Below are positions 41,116 to 50,223 of a stretch of 64,000 bases of DNA, one piece after another. Numbering within the stretch: position 1 is the first letter of the stretch; every line of letters begins with the position of its first letter. Origin of the DNA: Halanaerobium sp046541575 (lineage in GTDB: Bacteria > Bacillota > Halanaerobiia > Halanaerobiales > Halanaerobiaceae); NCBI GenBank assembly GCA_046541575.1, contig JBKHDA010000002.1, positions 9,413 to 73,412 on the forward strand, given 5' to 3'. The notes beneath the pieces are model-generated. The model was not told where the DNA came from and did not search any database. It saw nothing but the letters and a program-made list of their open reading frames with translations. The translations under genes and the position numbers were made by a program.

Positions 41116-41284
41116 ACTTGTCGAAATTAGTCAAATGAACTCGAATTAGAAAAATTAAAGTTTAAAAAACAACTTTAAGCGGTTATTTAGCTCAAAATTC
41201 ATTTTTAAATATGAAAAAGCCCCAGCTTTAAAGCTGGGGTTACATATTTCGACATAAATCGGGTGGTACACGGCACCTGCACGT
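41099..41284. repeat. Composite repeat element bounded by inverted copies of the dispersed repeat (copy 6)
   Basis: The left end, ACGTACAGGTACCGTG (41099-41114), and the right end, read on the minus strand as ACGTGCAGGTGCCGTG (41284-41269), are inverted repeats with 14 of 16 identities. Both continue into ...GTCGAAAT. The roughly 186-bp element fills the whole gap between two convergent genes, supplies the stop of the left one, and ends 4 bp from the stop of the right one. It contains the hairpin at 41220-41239. Confidence 0.8.
41215..41239 (-). terminator. Terminator for the DUF362 gene
   Basis: CCCCAGCTTTAAAGCTGGGG is a perfect 20-bp palindrome at 41220-41239. On the minus strand it is followed by CTTTTTC, so it terminates the leftward gene; on the plus strand it could stop transcription of the mannosidase gene too. 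Confidence 0.75.
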
Positions 41285-41288
41285 TATT

Positions 41289-42392
41289 TTATAAAGAAAC
41301 CAGCTCATATTCTCTGCTGCCCATTCCAATTTCTGCAGCATATTCAATCTGTCTTATTCCTCCATCAGTGCTCGGATGAACTGCCTTAAATTTATTATCT
41401 CCAGGCTTTAAATCCTGATCTGCAAGCATTCCTTTAGCTTCAGCCTGATTTACCAGATCTAAAGAAGCCTGTTCAAGGGCAACCGGATCCTTTGATGCTA
41501 AAATCCCAATATCATCAACGATTGGGCGGTCACTCCAGCCGGCACAGTCACAGTCAGGAGAAACATTGGTGATAAAATTGATATATACATTTTTTCTATC
41601 CTTAACAATTCCCTGGGTAAATTCTACCTGACGCTCTTCCATACCTTCACTTGTAGATTCCCATTCAACGGAAATTGCATCTGTAGGACAGGTGACCACA
41701 CACTCTCCACAGCCAATACAGACTTCATGATTGATGCTGCTTTCCTGATCATTGATCGTTATACAGTCTACCGGACAGTGTTTGACACACTGCATGCATT
41801 TAATGCATTCTGCTTCTGTAATTTCCGGCAGTACTGCTGAGTGCATCATCTGTTTCCCGGCCCTGCTGCCGAGTCCCATGCCTATATTTTTAAAGGTACC
41901 ACCAAAACCTGCCAGCTCGTGGCCTTTAAAGTGAGCCAGACTGATTAAAACATCAGCTTCCAGAACTTCTGAGGCGATTCGGACTTTATCAAAATGTTTG
42001 AGATTCACTTCAACTTCAGTTGACCCCTTACCCTTTAATCCATCAGCAATGATAATCGGTGCCTGAACAGTAGCATAGCCAAAACCATTTGCAATAGCGG
42101 CATTTAAGTGATCAACAGAGTTGGAGCGCTCTCCAGTATAAAGAGTATTAGCATCAGTCAGAAAGGGTTTACCTTTCAATTTTTTTGCAATCTGAACTAT
42201 TTCTCTTGTAAAAACTGGTCTGATAAAAGCGGTGTTACCCGGTTCTCCGAAATGCTGTTTAATTGCTACAAAATCATCTTCTTCGATTAATTCGTGGAAA
42301 CCGGCTTTGTAAAAAAGCTTCCCCAATTTTTTAACCAGACTTTCACTTCCTGATGAAGCCTTCATATCTGCCATAAAAACTTTGCTTGCCAT
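41289..42392 (-). CDS. DUF362 protein with 4Fe-4S ferredoxin domain
   Basis: This 367-residue predicted iron-sulfur protein of the DUF362 family has an unknown reaction. The N-terminal DUF362 part (about 1-185) includes VLISLAHFKGHELAGFGGTFKNIGMG. Two 4Fe-4S motifs follow: CIKCMQCVKHCPVDCI (about 192-207) and CIGCGECVVTCPTDAI (about 221-236). A late DCDCAGWSDRP adds further cysteines. It is a single gene on the minus strand, with RBS GGGGAG. Electron transfer is implied, but neither donor nor acceptor can be named. Confidence 0.88.
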   Translation of the reverse strand: MASKVFMADMKASSGSESLVKKLGKLFYKAGFHELIEEDDFVAIKQHFGEPGNTAFIRPVFTREIVQIAKKLKGKPFLTDANTLYTGERSNSVDHLNAAIANGFGYATVQAPIIIADGLKGKGSTEVEVNLKHFDKVRIASEVLEADVLISLAHFKGHELAGFGGTFKNIGMGLGSRAGKQMMHSAVLPEITEAECIKCMQCVKHCPVDCITINDQESSINHEVCIGCGECVVTCPTDAISVEWESTSEGMEERQVEFTQGIVKDRKNVYINFITNVSPDCDCAGWSDRPIVDDIGILASKDPVALEQASLDLVNQAEAKGMLADQDLKPGDNKFKAVHPSTDGGIRQIEYAAEIGMGSREYELVSL

Positions 42393-42747
42393 TATAATCT
42401 CCCCTTTTATTATTTTTCTAATTTATTTTTTTATATAAATTATATAATTTCAGGCTGATTTTGTATGCCTGATTCTAATTAAAACTAAAATTCTATTTAT
42501 TATTATAAATTATCTTAGAAGATTAAACAAATAAAAATGGGCGGCTGTCCTCCCGCGAATTTTGTCGAAAATGTTTTGAGATGGTGACTGCCCTTTCTCT
42601 TTTTTTGGTTTTGGAATTATTTGCTTTTGTAAAAGGCAGCTGTGCGTTTTTAAACTAAATTTAAAGGATATTTATCTTTGATGTTTAATTATATATTCAT
42701 AGCGATTTATAACAGTTATCAATATCTTTACATAAGGAGGAAAAATA
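42393..42747. other. Intergenic region with a hairpin, no gene seen
   Basis: This 355-bp gap lies between divergent genes. An imperfect hairpin spans about 42539-42590 (GGGCGGCTGTCC with GGTGACTGCCC) followed by CTTTCTCTTTTTTT, which resembles a rightward terminator although no rightward gene precedes it. Its loop carries TTTTGTCGAAAA, a word shared with the dispersed repeats. No open frame or clear promoter is visible. Confidence 0.5.
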
Positions 42748-45246
42748 GTGCTGGAAAAACCCCATCTGTATAATATTTTTAATAATTTAAATGACATCAT
42801 CTGGTCCATATCATGGCCTGAGCTTGAAGTTAAATTTGTCAGTCGAGCGGTAGAAGATATTATAGGCTATTCAGCAGCAGAATTTAAAGCTGATCCTGAA
42901 CTTTTTCAGAAAATAACCCATCCTGAGGATAGAAAAATAAATGAGCAGGCCTTAAAAGAATTTGCAGAAAAGGGTTATTCAGAGCGCGAAATCCGTGTTA
43001 TTGCCAAAGACGGCAGTGTTAAGTGGATTAACGATAAAGCAAAAATGTTTTATGACCAGGAGGGAAATCCAGCCAGACTGGAAGGGGTGATGAGGGATAT
43101 CACTCAGCGAAAAAAGGCAGAAGAAAGGCTAAAATATAATCGGGAGCGCTATAAGACAATTTTCAAATCAGCCCCTATCGGGATTTTGATCGAAGATGCA
43201 GCAGGTAAAATTGTAGAGACCAATCAGAAACTCTGCGAGATGTCGGGATATTCCAAAGAGGAATTAGAGGGAAGCAGTGTTTTAGATAAATTTGTACAGC
43301 CTGAGTATTTTGAGCTGGCTAAAGAAAATATTAAAAAAATAATTGGCGGCCAGGATATGCAGTTTGATATCAAAACACCTACTAAAAATGGGGATATGAT
43401 CTATAAATTCCTCAAAGAAACTAATATTGTCCTGCCTGGAGGCGAAAAAGGAATTATTTCGATGCATCTGGATATCACTGAAAGAAAAGAGATAGAACAG
43501 GAGCTTAAAGAAAAAAATATTCTGCTGAAAAGTATTTTAGAAAGTATTCAGGATGGGATAGCAGTTTTAAATCCAGATCTGACAATTCGCTATACCAACC
43601 CCACAATGGATACCTGGTATAAAAAAGGTAAACCTTTTGAAAACCAAAAATGTTATCAGGCTTACTATAATCAGGAGCAGAGCTGTGAGGACTGTCCGGT
43701 GCTTAAAAGCCTCAACAGCAAAAAAATGGAATCTGCTGTTAAAAAACTGCCGAAGAGCCATGAGCTTGATTATATAGAAATTTACAGTTATCCAATTTTG
43801 GATGAGGAAAATGAGGTCAATGGTGTGGTTGAATTTGTCAGAGATATTTCCGAAAACCTAAAGCGGCAGCGAGAGCTAAAAATGACAAATTTCTCGATCA
43901 ATAAAGCTGATTTAATGATTTTTAGAGTGACACCAGAGGGCATAATTGAATATGCAAATGAAACGACTCTGGACAAACTGGGCTACAGGCGCTCAGAATT
44001 AATCGGTCAGGAAGTTAAGGATGTAGTGGTATTAGAGGATTATATTGAGCGAGAAAAATTCTGGAATAAAATTAAAAGTCAGAAGTCAATAATTTATGAG
44101 AAGCTTTTAATTTCAAAAAACGGGAAAACGTTTCCGGTGGAAATAACCAGCCAGTATTTTAAATATGAAAATAAGGAATATGAGTTTGCTTTTGTGCAGG
44201 ACATTACTGAAAGAAAAGAAAAAGAAGAAGAGATTAAATATCTGCTTTATCGGGATTCATTGACTGGACTCTATAACCGTAGATTTTTTGAAGAAGAAGT
44301 TAGGCGACTTGATACCTCAAAACAGCTGCCAATTAGTATAATTACCGGTGACCTCAATGGTCTCAAAATAATTAATGACACCTACGGACATAAAAAAGGG
44401 GATCAAATGCTGATTAAAACTGCCGGCATTTTAAAGAAAGTTCTTCGCTCAGAAGATATACTTGCCCGGCATGGAGGAGACGAATTTACAATACTGCTGC
44501 CCCAAACAGCAAATGATCAGGCAGAAAAAATTGTTGAGCGTATTAAAGAAGAAGCAAAAAAAACAACTATTGCTGCTATTCCGATTTCGATTGGCCTGGG
44601 AACTGCTGCAAAAACTGAGAGCAGCCAGAATATTTGGGACATACTGCAGCAGGCGGATAATAATATGTATAAAAACAAGCTTTCCGAGAGCCGCAGCAGC
44701 AAAAGTAATATTGTTCAGGGGCTGATTAATGTTCTTGATGCTAAAAGCAGTGAGACAAAAGAGCATGCAGTCAGGATGACCAAACTGGCCTTTGAGTTTG
44801 GTGAAAAACTGGAATTATCGAATTCCGAACAGAACAGATTATCTCTGCTGGCCACCCTGCATGATATTGGAAAAACTAATATTAGTGAAGAAATTCTAAA
44901 TAAGAAGGGGAAATTAACAAAAAAAGAATGGGAAATTATGAAAAATCACTCTGAACAGGGATATAAAATTGCTACTTCTTCCGAAGAATTTGCATCAGTA
45001 TCTGAGGAAATATTGACCCACCATGAGCACTGGGATGGAAGGGGTTATCCCGAGAATATAAAGGGAGAAGAGATTCCATTTTTAGCCAGGATTATTTCGA
45101 TTATTGATGCCTTTGATGTAATGACTCATGATCGTCCTTACTCAAAAGCAGTTTCCCGAGAAGAAGCCCTAAAAGAAATTAAAAGTTGTTCCGGCAGCCA
45201 GTTTGATCCAGAACTGGCGGCAGAATTTATAAAAATGTTTGAATAA
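42748..45246 (+). CDS. Multi-PAS sensor with GGDEF and HD-GYP domains (cyclic-di-GMP turnover)
   Basis: This 832-residue soluble signalling protein is predicted to both make and degrade cyclic-di-GMP. Four PAS domains are visible at about 5-120, 130-250, 255-365 and 375-490. The third carries extra cysteines (NQKCYQAY ... CEDCP). GGDEF at about 495-650 has the intact active site RHGGDEF and an upstream RSED at the correct spacing for an inhibitory I-site. HD-GYP at about 655-832 has HDIGKTN and HHEHWDGRGYP, both catalytically intact. No TM segment is seen. GTG 42748 follows AAGGAGGA. It appears to be a single gene. Confidence 0.93.
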   Translation: MLEKPHLYNIFNNLNDIIWSISWPELEVKFVSRAVEDIIGYSAAEFKADPELFQKITHPEDRKINEQALKEFAEKGYSEREIRVIAKDGSVKWINDKAKMFYDQEGNPARLEGVMRDITQRKKAEERLKYNRERYKTIFKSAPIGILIEDAAGKIVETNQKLCEMSGYSKEELEGSSVLDKFVQPEYFELAKENIKKIIGGQDMQFDIKTPTKNGDMIYKFLKETNIVLPGGEKGIISMHLDITERKEIEQELKEKNILLKSILESIQDGIAVLNPDLTIRYTNPTMDTWYKKGKPFENQKCYQAYYNQEQSCEDCPVLKSLNSKKMESAVKKLPKSHELDYIEIYSYPILDEENEVNGVVEFVRDISENLKRQRELKMTNFSINKADLMIFRVTPEGIIEYANETTLDKLGYRRSELIGQEVKDVVVLEDYIEREKFWNKIKSQKSIIYEKLLISKNGKTFPVEITSQYFKYENKEYEFAFVQDITERKEKEEEIKYLLYRDSLTGLYNRRFFEEEVRRLDTSKQLPISIITGDLNGLKIINDTYGHKKGDQMLIKTAGILKKVLRSEDILARHGGDEFTILLPQTANDQAEKIVERIKEEAKKTTIAAIPISIGLGTAAKTESSQNIWDILQQADNNMYKNKLSESRSSKSNIVQGLINVLDAKSSETKEHAVRMTKLAFEFGEKLELSNSEQNRLSLLATLHDIGKTNISEEILNKKGKLTKKEWEIMKNHSEQGYKIATSSEEFASVSEEILTHHEHWDGRGYPENIKGEEIPFLARIISIIDAFDVMTHDRPYSKAVSREEALKEIKSCSGSQFDPELAAEFIKMFE

Positions 45247-45280
45247 AGATCAGATTTTTAGTACTTTAAAAATGGAAATA

Positions 45281-45312
45281 GCCCGGTAGGTTGGGGGTCC
45301 TCCGGGCCTTTC
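45281..45312 (+). terminator. Terminator after the PAS-GGDEF-HD-GYP gene
   Basis: GCCCGG (45281-45286) pairs with CCGGGC (45302-45307), followed by CTTTC; weak T run. It lies between convergent genes. Confidence 0.5.
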
Positions 45313-45396
45313 ACAGGGGAAATTCTTCTATATCAAATTATCGGGGTAAATTTTATTTAAAAATGAATAAAATTTGTATTTTATGACAGTTGTACT

Positions 45397-46308
45397 TTAT
45401 CCAAAAACTCCGGTTGAGAGGTAACGCTCACCTGTATCAGGTGCAATTACCACAATTTTTTTGTCTTTTCCTACTTCTTCAGCTAATTTTAAAGCGGCAG
45501 CAACTGCGGCTCCTGTTGAAATTCCTGCAAAAATTCCTTCTTTGGCTGCTAAATCTCTAGTAGTTGAAAAGGCTTCTTCATTTTTAACCTTTTCCACTCT
45601 ATCAATAATTTTGGTATTTAAAACCTCAGGTATAAATCCAGCTCCAATACCCTGAATCTTATGTGGTCCTGATTCATCACCGGAGATAACAGCTGAGTTT
45701 TCAGGCTCTACTGCTACCACCTGAAGATTATTAATTCTCTTTTTGAGTTCTTCACCTGTGCCTGTAATTGTACCACCTGTTCCCACTCCTGCAACAAAAT
45801 AATCAAGATCACCCTGAGTTCCAGTAATTATTTCTCTGGCAGTAGTTTTTCGGTGGATATCCGGGTTAGCCGGATTGGTAAATTGAGAAGGAATAAATCC
45901 ATCTCTTTCAGCAGCAATTTCTTCTGCCTTAGAAATAGCTCCTTTCATGCCTTCTGAAGCAGGTGTCAAGATCAGCTCAGCACCATAGGCTTTTAGCATC
46001 TGTCTTCTTTCCTGGCTCATTGATTCGGGCATAATTAAAACTACATCATAACCCTTAGCTGCTCCAACCATTGCAATTCCAATTCCAGTATTACCACTGG
46101 TTGGCTCAACTAAAACTCCACCAGCTTTAATTTTTCCGCTTTTTTCTGCTTCTTCAATCATATTAATAGCAATTCTATCTTTAATACTGCCGCCGGGGTT
46201 AAAACTTTCCAATTTGAGTACTACCTCGGCAGAGTCTTCAGTAACTAGATTATTTAATCTTAACAAAGGTGTATTTCCTATTAATTCAGTTATATTATTA
46301 AAAATCAT
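45397..46308 (-). CDS. cysK: Cysteine synthase (O-acetylserine sulfhydrylase)
   Basis: This PLP enzyme makes cysteine from O-acetylserine and sulfide. The 303-residue product has the PLP-lysine motif SFNPGGSIKDRIA (Lys43), PTSGNTGIGIAMVGAAKGY, GVGTGGTITGTGEELK for phosphate binding, and ends VIAPDTGERYLSTGVFG. RBS AGGAGGTT lies upstream on the minus strand. Its own promoter is at 46369-46397. The partner serine acetyltransferase gene is at 37139. Confidence 0.96.
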   Translation of the reverse strand: MIFNNITELIGNTPLLRLNNLVTEDSAEVVLKLESFNPGGSIKDRIAINMIEEAEKSGKIKAGGVLVEPTSGNTGIGIAMVGAAKGYDVVLIMPESMSQERRQMLKAYGAELILTPASEGMKGAISKAEEIAAERDGFIPSQFTNPANPDIHRKTTAREIITGTQGDLDYFVAGVGTGGTITGTGEELKKRINNLQVVAVEPENSAVISGDESGPHKIQGIGAGFIPEVLNTKIIDRVEKVKNEEAFSTTRDLAAKEGIFAGISTGAAVAAALKLAEEVGKDKKIVVIAPDTGERYLSTGVFG

Positions 46309-46368
46309 TAAGGAACCTCCTAAAACTTTCAGCTCACAATCTAAAGTTGAGCACTTTACTTTGAATTA

Positions 46369-46397
46369 ATTATAATACAGTATTTAAAGACTGTCAA
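46369..46397 (-). promoter_or_regulatory. Promoter of cysK
   Basis: On the minus strand TTGACA (46397-46392), 17-bp spacer, TATAAT (46374-46369). The roughly 55-nt leader can form a short GCTCA/TGAGC hairpin. No T-box or S-box consensus is visible. Confidence 0.8.
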
Positions 46398-46464
46398 CTA
46401 TATTTTAAAAAACGAATATAACTTGGCTTTTATTTAAGCTAAAAGGGTGAAAAGCACTTTAATT

Positions 46465-46492
46465 TTGACATTTTTTTCAAAAAAGGTATAAT
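46465..46492 (+). promoter_or_regulatory. Promoter of the PF04020-like membrane gene
   Basis: TTGACA (46465-46470), 16-bp spacer, TATAAT (46487-46492). The leader before the start codon is about 110 nt. Confidence 0.75.
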
Positions 46493-46610
46493 GATAATAT
46501 CAAGTAAGAAAACAATTAAGCTAAAATCAAAAAAATTAGTAAAAAACTAAGTAACAATAGAATCAGATATCGCTATAATTTGTTAGCTTTGGATGAGGGA
46601 GGAATATAAA

Positions 46611-46952
46611 ATGTCACAATTTTTTGCAAAAGTATTTTCCACAATGGTAGCTTTATTAGTGGCAGCTTATTTACTGCCGGGAATTACAGTAACCGGGATC
46701 TGGGCCGGATTTTTTGCAGCAGTAGTTTTAGGATTTGTAAATGGATTTATCAGACCTATTTTTACAATTTTGACGATCCCTTTTACTATCTTAACTTTTG
46801 GCCTGTTTTTGCTGGTGATTAATGCAATAATGCTTTCACTAACTTCAGTTTTAGTTCCCGGTTTTGTAGTTAATGGATTTTTTTCAGCTTTAATTGCATC
46901 GATAATTGTCAGTTTTGTTTCCAGTATTCTGCATAATATGTTTGAGGAATAA
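46611..46952 (+). CDS. Four-TM membrane protein, phage-holin-superfamily-IV-like (PF04020 type)
   Basis: This 113-residue protein is almost entirely hydrophobic, with four predicted TM segments. The sequence ARAF-like core is replaced here by FVNGFIRPIFTILTIPFTILTFGLFLLVINA, which is the hallmark of this family. Despite the family name, these proteins are widespread in non-phage contexts and their role is unknown. ATG 46611 is chosen after GGGAGGA; an upstream in-frame ATG at 46593 overlaps that site. Confidence 0.85.
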   Translation: MSQFFAKVFSTMVALLVAAYLLPGITVTGIWAGFFAAVVLGFVNGFIRPIFTILTIPFTILTFGLFLLVINAIMLSLTSVLVPGFVVNGFFSALIASIIVSFVSSILHNMFEE

Positions 46953-46990
46953 TTTTATTAATATCGGGAATAGATGTCAGGAGGATTAAA

Positions 46991-47623
46991 ATGAGAAGTA
47001 AAGTTGAGTTTTTTATCATCATATTATTGATAATGCTGTTTAGTGTCTCTGTTTATGCCGACCAGATCGAACTTCAAAATGGAAATAGCATGCGGGGCGA
47101 AGTTCAGAATGATAGCATTGAGCTGAGTACTGATTATGGTCAGTTAAATATACAAACTAGATATTTAAATAAATTAAATAAAGAAAATGGTGGATTTACT
47201 GCTAGAGCCTCAGAAAATAACAGCTTTAGTGGGGAATTAGAAACTGATATTACAGTTTTAGTTAGTGGAGAACAGAGGAGCTTTTCTGCTTCTGAGATTG
47301 ATACAATTAATTTTTCAGGCAGCGATTCTTTTAATAATAATAAAAATTTATCTGTTACTTTAAAAAATGGCGATTTTTTCTTTGCTAATACTGTAGAAGA
47401 TAGTATTAGTATAAGTACTTCTTTGGGAAGCAGTTTAAGTATTAATTATAATAGCCTCAATTCTATTGAGTATTTGAGTGAGGAAGATATCTATTTAGTT
47501 AATAGAAACAATGCTTCTGAGATTAAATCAAATTTAAGCGGGAAAAAGCTAATTATCTGGCCGGCTGCTGCCGAGATCATTGAAATTGATTTTAATTATA
47601 TAGAAAAAATTAAATTTAATTAA
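46991..47623 (+). CDS. Exported protein with internal beta repeats, unknown function
   Basis: I do not recognise a family. The 210-residue product has a signal peptide at about 1-23 (FFIIILLIMLFSVSVYADQ). The mature part has four to five repeats of about 35-40 residues with the shape LxNGdxxxGxVxxDSIxIxTxyGxLxI, such as IELQNGNSMRGEVQNDSIEL and VTLKNGDFFFANTVEDSISI, each ending near a 'xxLNxIxxL' turn. It is likely an all-beta periplasmic or surface protein. RBS AGGAGG precedes ATG 46991. The operon may include the upstream membrane gene (38-bp gap). Confidence 0.65.
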   Translation: MRSKVEFFIIILLIMLFSVSVYADQIELQNGNSMRGEVQNDSIELSTDYGQLNIQTRYLNKLNKENGGFTARASENNSFSGELETDITVLVSGEQRSFSASEIDTINFSGSDSFNNNKNLSVTLKNGDFFFANTVEDSISISTSLGSSLSINYNSLNSIEYLSEEDIYLVNRNNASEIKSNLSGKKLIIWPAAAEIIEIDFNYIEKIKFN

Positions 47624-47712
47624 TCTAAGTATTTTGTCGAATTTTAAATCTTGAAATATTGAACTTATTATAATATTATAAAAAGCAAATAAGTAAAAAT
47701 GGGGGATTTTTA

Positions 47713-48561
47713 ATGGAAAGAGAACCACAGTCAAATTACTATGATGAATACGAAATTGATTTAAGAGAATATATAATGCTATTATGGGAAAACAAATTAT
47801 TTATAATTGGACTAACAGTTGTGGCAGTTTTGATTGCCTATATTTATTCTGCAAACTTTATAACTCCAAAATATAAAAACTCTTTAAAAGTTCAATTAGC
47901 TAATACTGAAGGCGAATATAGTGAAACAGAAGCTATGAATGAATTATTAAAAAGTGATGAATTAATTAGTCCCGCTTTAGAAAAAAACAATTTAGATTCT
48001 GGAGCTATAAATAATATTAATACTAATATTAATTCCAATTTAAGATTAACAGAAAAAGGAATGCAGGGGGCAGTTTATGGAGGTATTATTACTTTAGAAG
48101 CAGAAAGTTCTGATCAAGAAAAGCTTACTAAAGCGTTAAATGCTGTAGTAGAAGAATTTGAGGCAAGATCAAATGATTATTTTTCAGAAGTTTTAAGAGA
48201 AAAAAGAAATAATATGACAGCAATAGAAAATGAAATTGATAATTTAGATAAAGAAATTGAAAAAACTAATGAAATATTGAATAACTTAGAAGATATATCA
48301 GTCGATAAGGCATTTATAATTGCCAATATAAATGATAAATTAAATACTCTATCAAAAACAAAAAGAGAGTATTTAAGTGATTACAGAAATATAAAAAGAG
48401 AAATAAATGATCATAGGGGATTTAGAATTTTAAATTCTCCTTCAAAATCTGCAAATAAAGTCAGCCCAAATGTCAAACTAAATATGGCGATTGCTGCGGT
48501 TCTGGCTTTAATGTTAGCAGTATTTATAGTCTTTTTTAAAGAATTTATGAAAGAAGAATAA
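47713..48561 (+). CDS. Wzz-like polysaccharide co-polymerase
   Basis: This 282-residue inner-membrane protein has Wzz/PCP topology: TM at about 30-48 (LFIIGLTVVAVLIAYIYS), a long extracytoplasmic helical domain (about 50-245) with coiled-coil stretches, and a second TM at about 258-275. The N-terminal YEIDLREYIMLLWENK is typical of Wzz family members. Such proteins set chain length of O-antigen or exopolysaccharide. No glycosyltransferase or polymerase is beside it, although a UDP-sugar dehydrogenase (50224) is close. Confidence 0.8.
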   Translation: MEREPQSNYYDEYEIDLREYIMLLWENKLFIIGLTVVAVLIAYIYSANFITPKYKNSLKVQLANTEGEYSETEAMNELLKSDELISPALEKNNLDSGAINNINTNINSNLRLTEKGMQGAVYGGIITLEAESSDQEKLTKALNAVVEEFEARSNDYFSEVLREKRNNMTAIENEIDNLDKEIEKTNEILNNLEDISVDKAFIIANINDKLNTLSKTKREYLSDYRNIKREINDHRGFRILNSPSKSANKVSPNVKLNMAIAAVLALMLAVFIVFFKEFMKEE

Positions 48562-48584
48562 TTATATAAATAAAAGAAATAAAC

Positions 48585-48649
48585 AAACCCCGCCTGTTTT
48601 CAAGAGGCCATCTGTTAAAAGAATGGTTAAACTGAAATGAGCGGGGTTT
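48585..48649. terminator. Bidirectional terminator between convergent genes
   Basis: AAACCCCGC (48585-48593) pairs with GCGGGGTTT (48641-48649) around a 47-nt partly structured loop. On the minus strand it is followed by a T-rich run. Confidence 0.65.
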
Positions 48650-48655
48650 AATTAT

Positions 48656-49921
48656 TTAGTTTGCAAAACACCAATTTAGGGCCTGTTTTTTTCCTCTGTG
48701 CAAATTATCTAAGCTTTTAAATTTTAGGCTGCCGTAATCTAAATAAAGTTTTTTCAATTTTTTTAGATAGCTTAACTCATTTTGAACAGCAGTGTTCTCT
48801 GCTCTTTTAAATACACTGTTTATTAAACCCTCTCTTTTACTGCTTTTTGCAGCTTTAAGAATTTCTTTTTTAAATTCAATAAATTCCTGGTGATTATATT
48901 CTAAAGACCGCTGATAAAAATAGTTTAGATTTTCTTGATTATAAAATAAAGCTTTCAATAGAGCAGCATAGGCAAAGTTATAGGGATAAGGTAGTGCATC
49001 TGCTGATCTGATTTCTATATATTTTTTTGTCCTCACATCGGGAAAGACCATTGAGAGAAAATGATCAATTTCTTCTAAATTATCATTTGTCATTACCTCT
49101 TTTAAAATTTTGTCACCGGTGTAAATTAGATTACCTTCCCTTTTTCTGATAATTGGTGGAGTTCTTAGTAGATATTCTGCATAATCTCTGTAGCCAAATT
49201 TTTTATCAAAAATGCCTTCAATAATTCCGGAACGCTTGCTGTCACAGTTAGACCAGATTTTTTCTCTGGTGCTTGAGCCGGCTGCAGTCTGGCCTTCAAA
49301 AAAGGGAGTGTTATCAAAAAGATAATAGATTAGAGGAGATAAAAAATAGCCAACCCTCATTTTTTTGATGTAATCTCCTTCATTCAGATAATCAATGCTC
49401 ATTTGGATTGAAGCTGTACCCTTCATCATATGATGAGCATATTTGCCGGTTTTTTTAAAATATTGATACATCAAGTCATATCTTTTTTTAGGAAGGAGAG
49501 AGATTTCTTTAATAGAGCTTTTAGGTTGATAACCTAAAACAGCAATTCTTTGTTTTCTTTTGTTTAAAATTTTTCTTAAGCTCTGTATAAATTCCAGATA
49601 AAGGGCTTCTATTTTCTTCAGATCAGCTAAAGGAATAATGCTTAATTCCAGCTGGCCCCCCGGTTCCAGAGTGACAGCCCTTTTGTCACCTTTGAGCCCG
49701 ATTAAATGATCTTTTTCATAAATCTTTTCCCATTTATTATCATTCTGGCTCAATTGATTTAGCAGAGACTCTATACCCTGATTTTCAAAATAACCTAAAG
49801 CAGTTAAATCTTTTTTTAAAATTAGATGTTCAAATTCTAAACCTATTTTGTGATCTACTTTTTTGCTCTCAGCCTGTTTAAAATAACTGACAAACGCATC
49901 AACCTGTTTTTGGTAGTCCAT
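48656..49921 (-). CDS. Glutamate-cysteine ligase-like protein (GCS2 family)
   Basis: This 421-residue protein resembles the plant/alphaproteobacterial-type glutamate-cysteine ligase: KIGLEFEHLIL (metal-binding Glu motif), TLEPGGQLELSIIPL, KKRYDLMYQYFKKTG, MMKGTASIQMSIDY, and YIEIRSADALPYPYN. It probably forms gamma-glutamyl-cysteine or a related gamma-glutamyl amide. No glutathione synthetase is next to it. It is a single gene on the minus strand. The window also encodes cysE and cysK, so the thiol supply could be linked (inference). Confidence 0.8.
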   Translation of the reverse strand: MDYQKQVDAFVSYFKQAESKKVDHKIGLEFEHLILKKDLTALGYFENQGIESLLNQLSQNDNKWEKIYEKDHLIGLKGDKRAVTLEPGGQLELSIIPLADLKKIEALYLEFIQSLRKILNKRKQRIAVLGYQPKSSIKEISLLPKKRYDLMYQYFKKTGKYAHHMMKGTASIQMSIDYLNEGDYIKKMRVGYFLSPLIYYLFDNTPFFEGQTAAGSSTREKIWSNCDSKRSGIIEGIFDKKFGYRDYAEYLLRTPPIIRKREGNLIYTGDKILKEVMTNDNLEEIDHFLSMVFPDVRTKKYIEIRSADALPYPYNFAYAALLKALFYNQENLNYFYQRSLEYNHQEFIEFKKEILKAAKSSKREGLINSVFKRAENTAVQNELSYLKKLKKLYLDYGSLKFKSLDNLHRGKKQALNWCFAN

Positions 49922-50223
49922 AAACTTTCCCTTCCCGGCTATTAATAATATTTATTTTTACTTACGCCATAGTTTGCTTTTACTTATATCATAAAGTACA
50001 GTGAGAAATTTTTAAGATTAAAAGTTGATTATTTTGCTTATATATTATATTATAACTTAGTTCAGCTTTTCCTGCATCTAAATTCATATTTTTCAAAATG
50101 AGACAGCCTCAAATAGCAAAAATTGTCGATCTTTTTGTTTGAATCTAAGTAACTTTTATAATAAAATTAGAATTGAGAAATTATTCATCAATAAAAAACT
50201 TACATACAGGGGAGAATGATAAT
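49922..50223. other. Intergenic region between gshA-like gene and ugd
   Basis: This 302-bp AT-rich gap lies between divergent genes. A TATAAT at 50157-50162, about 60 bp before ugd, is the best rightward -10, with a poor -35. The word AATTGTCGAT (50121) faintly recalls the dispersed repeats. No gene is visible. Confidence 0.45.

Noticed and set aside
45148..45163. GTTTCCCGAGAAG in the HD-GYP gene resembling a Noc site
   Set aside because: Several mismatches break the palindrome.
46309..46368. Possible T-box or S-box leader upstream of cysK
   Set aside because: The leader is only about 60 nt, with one weak hairpin and none of the conserved T-box or S-box sequences.
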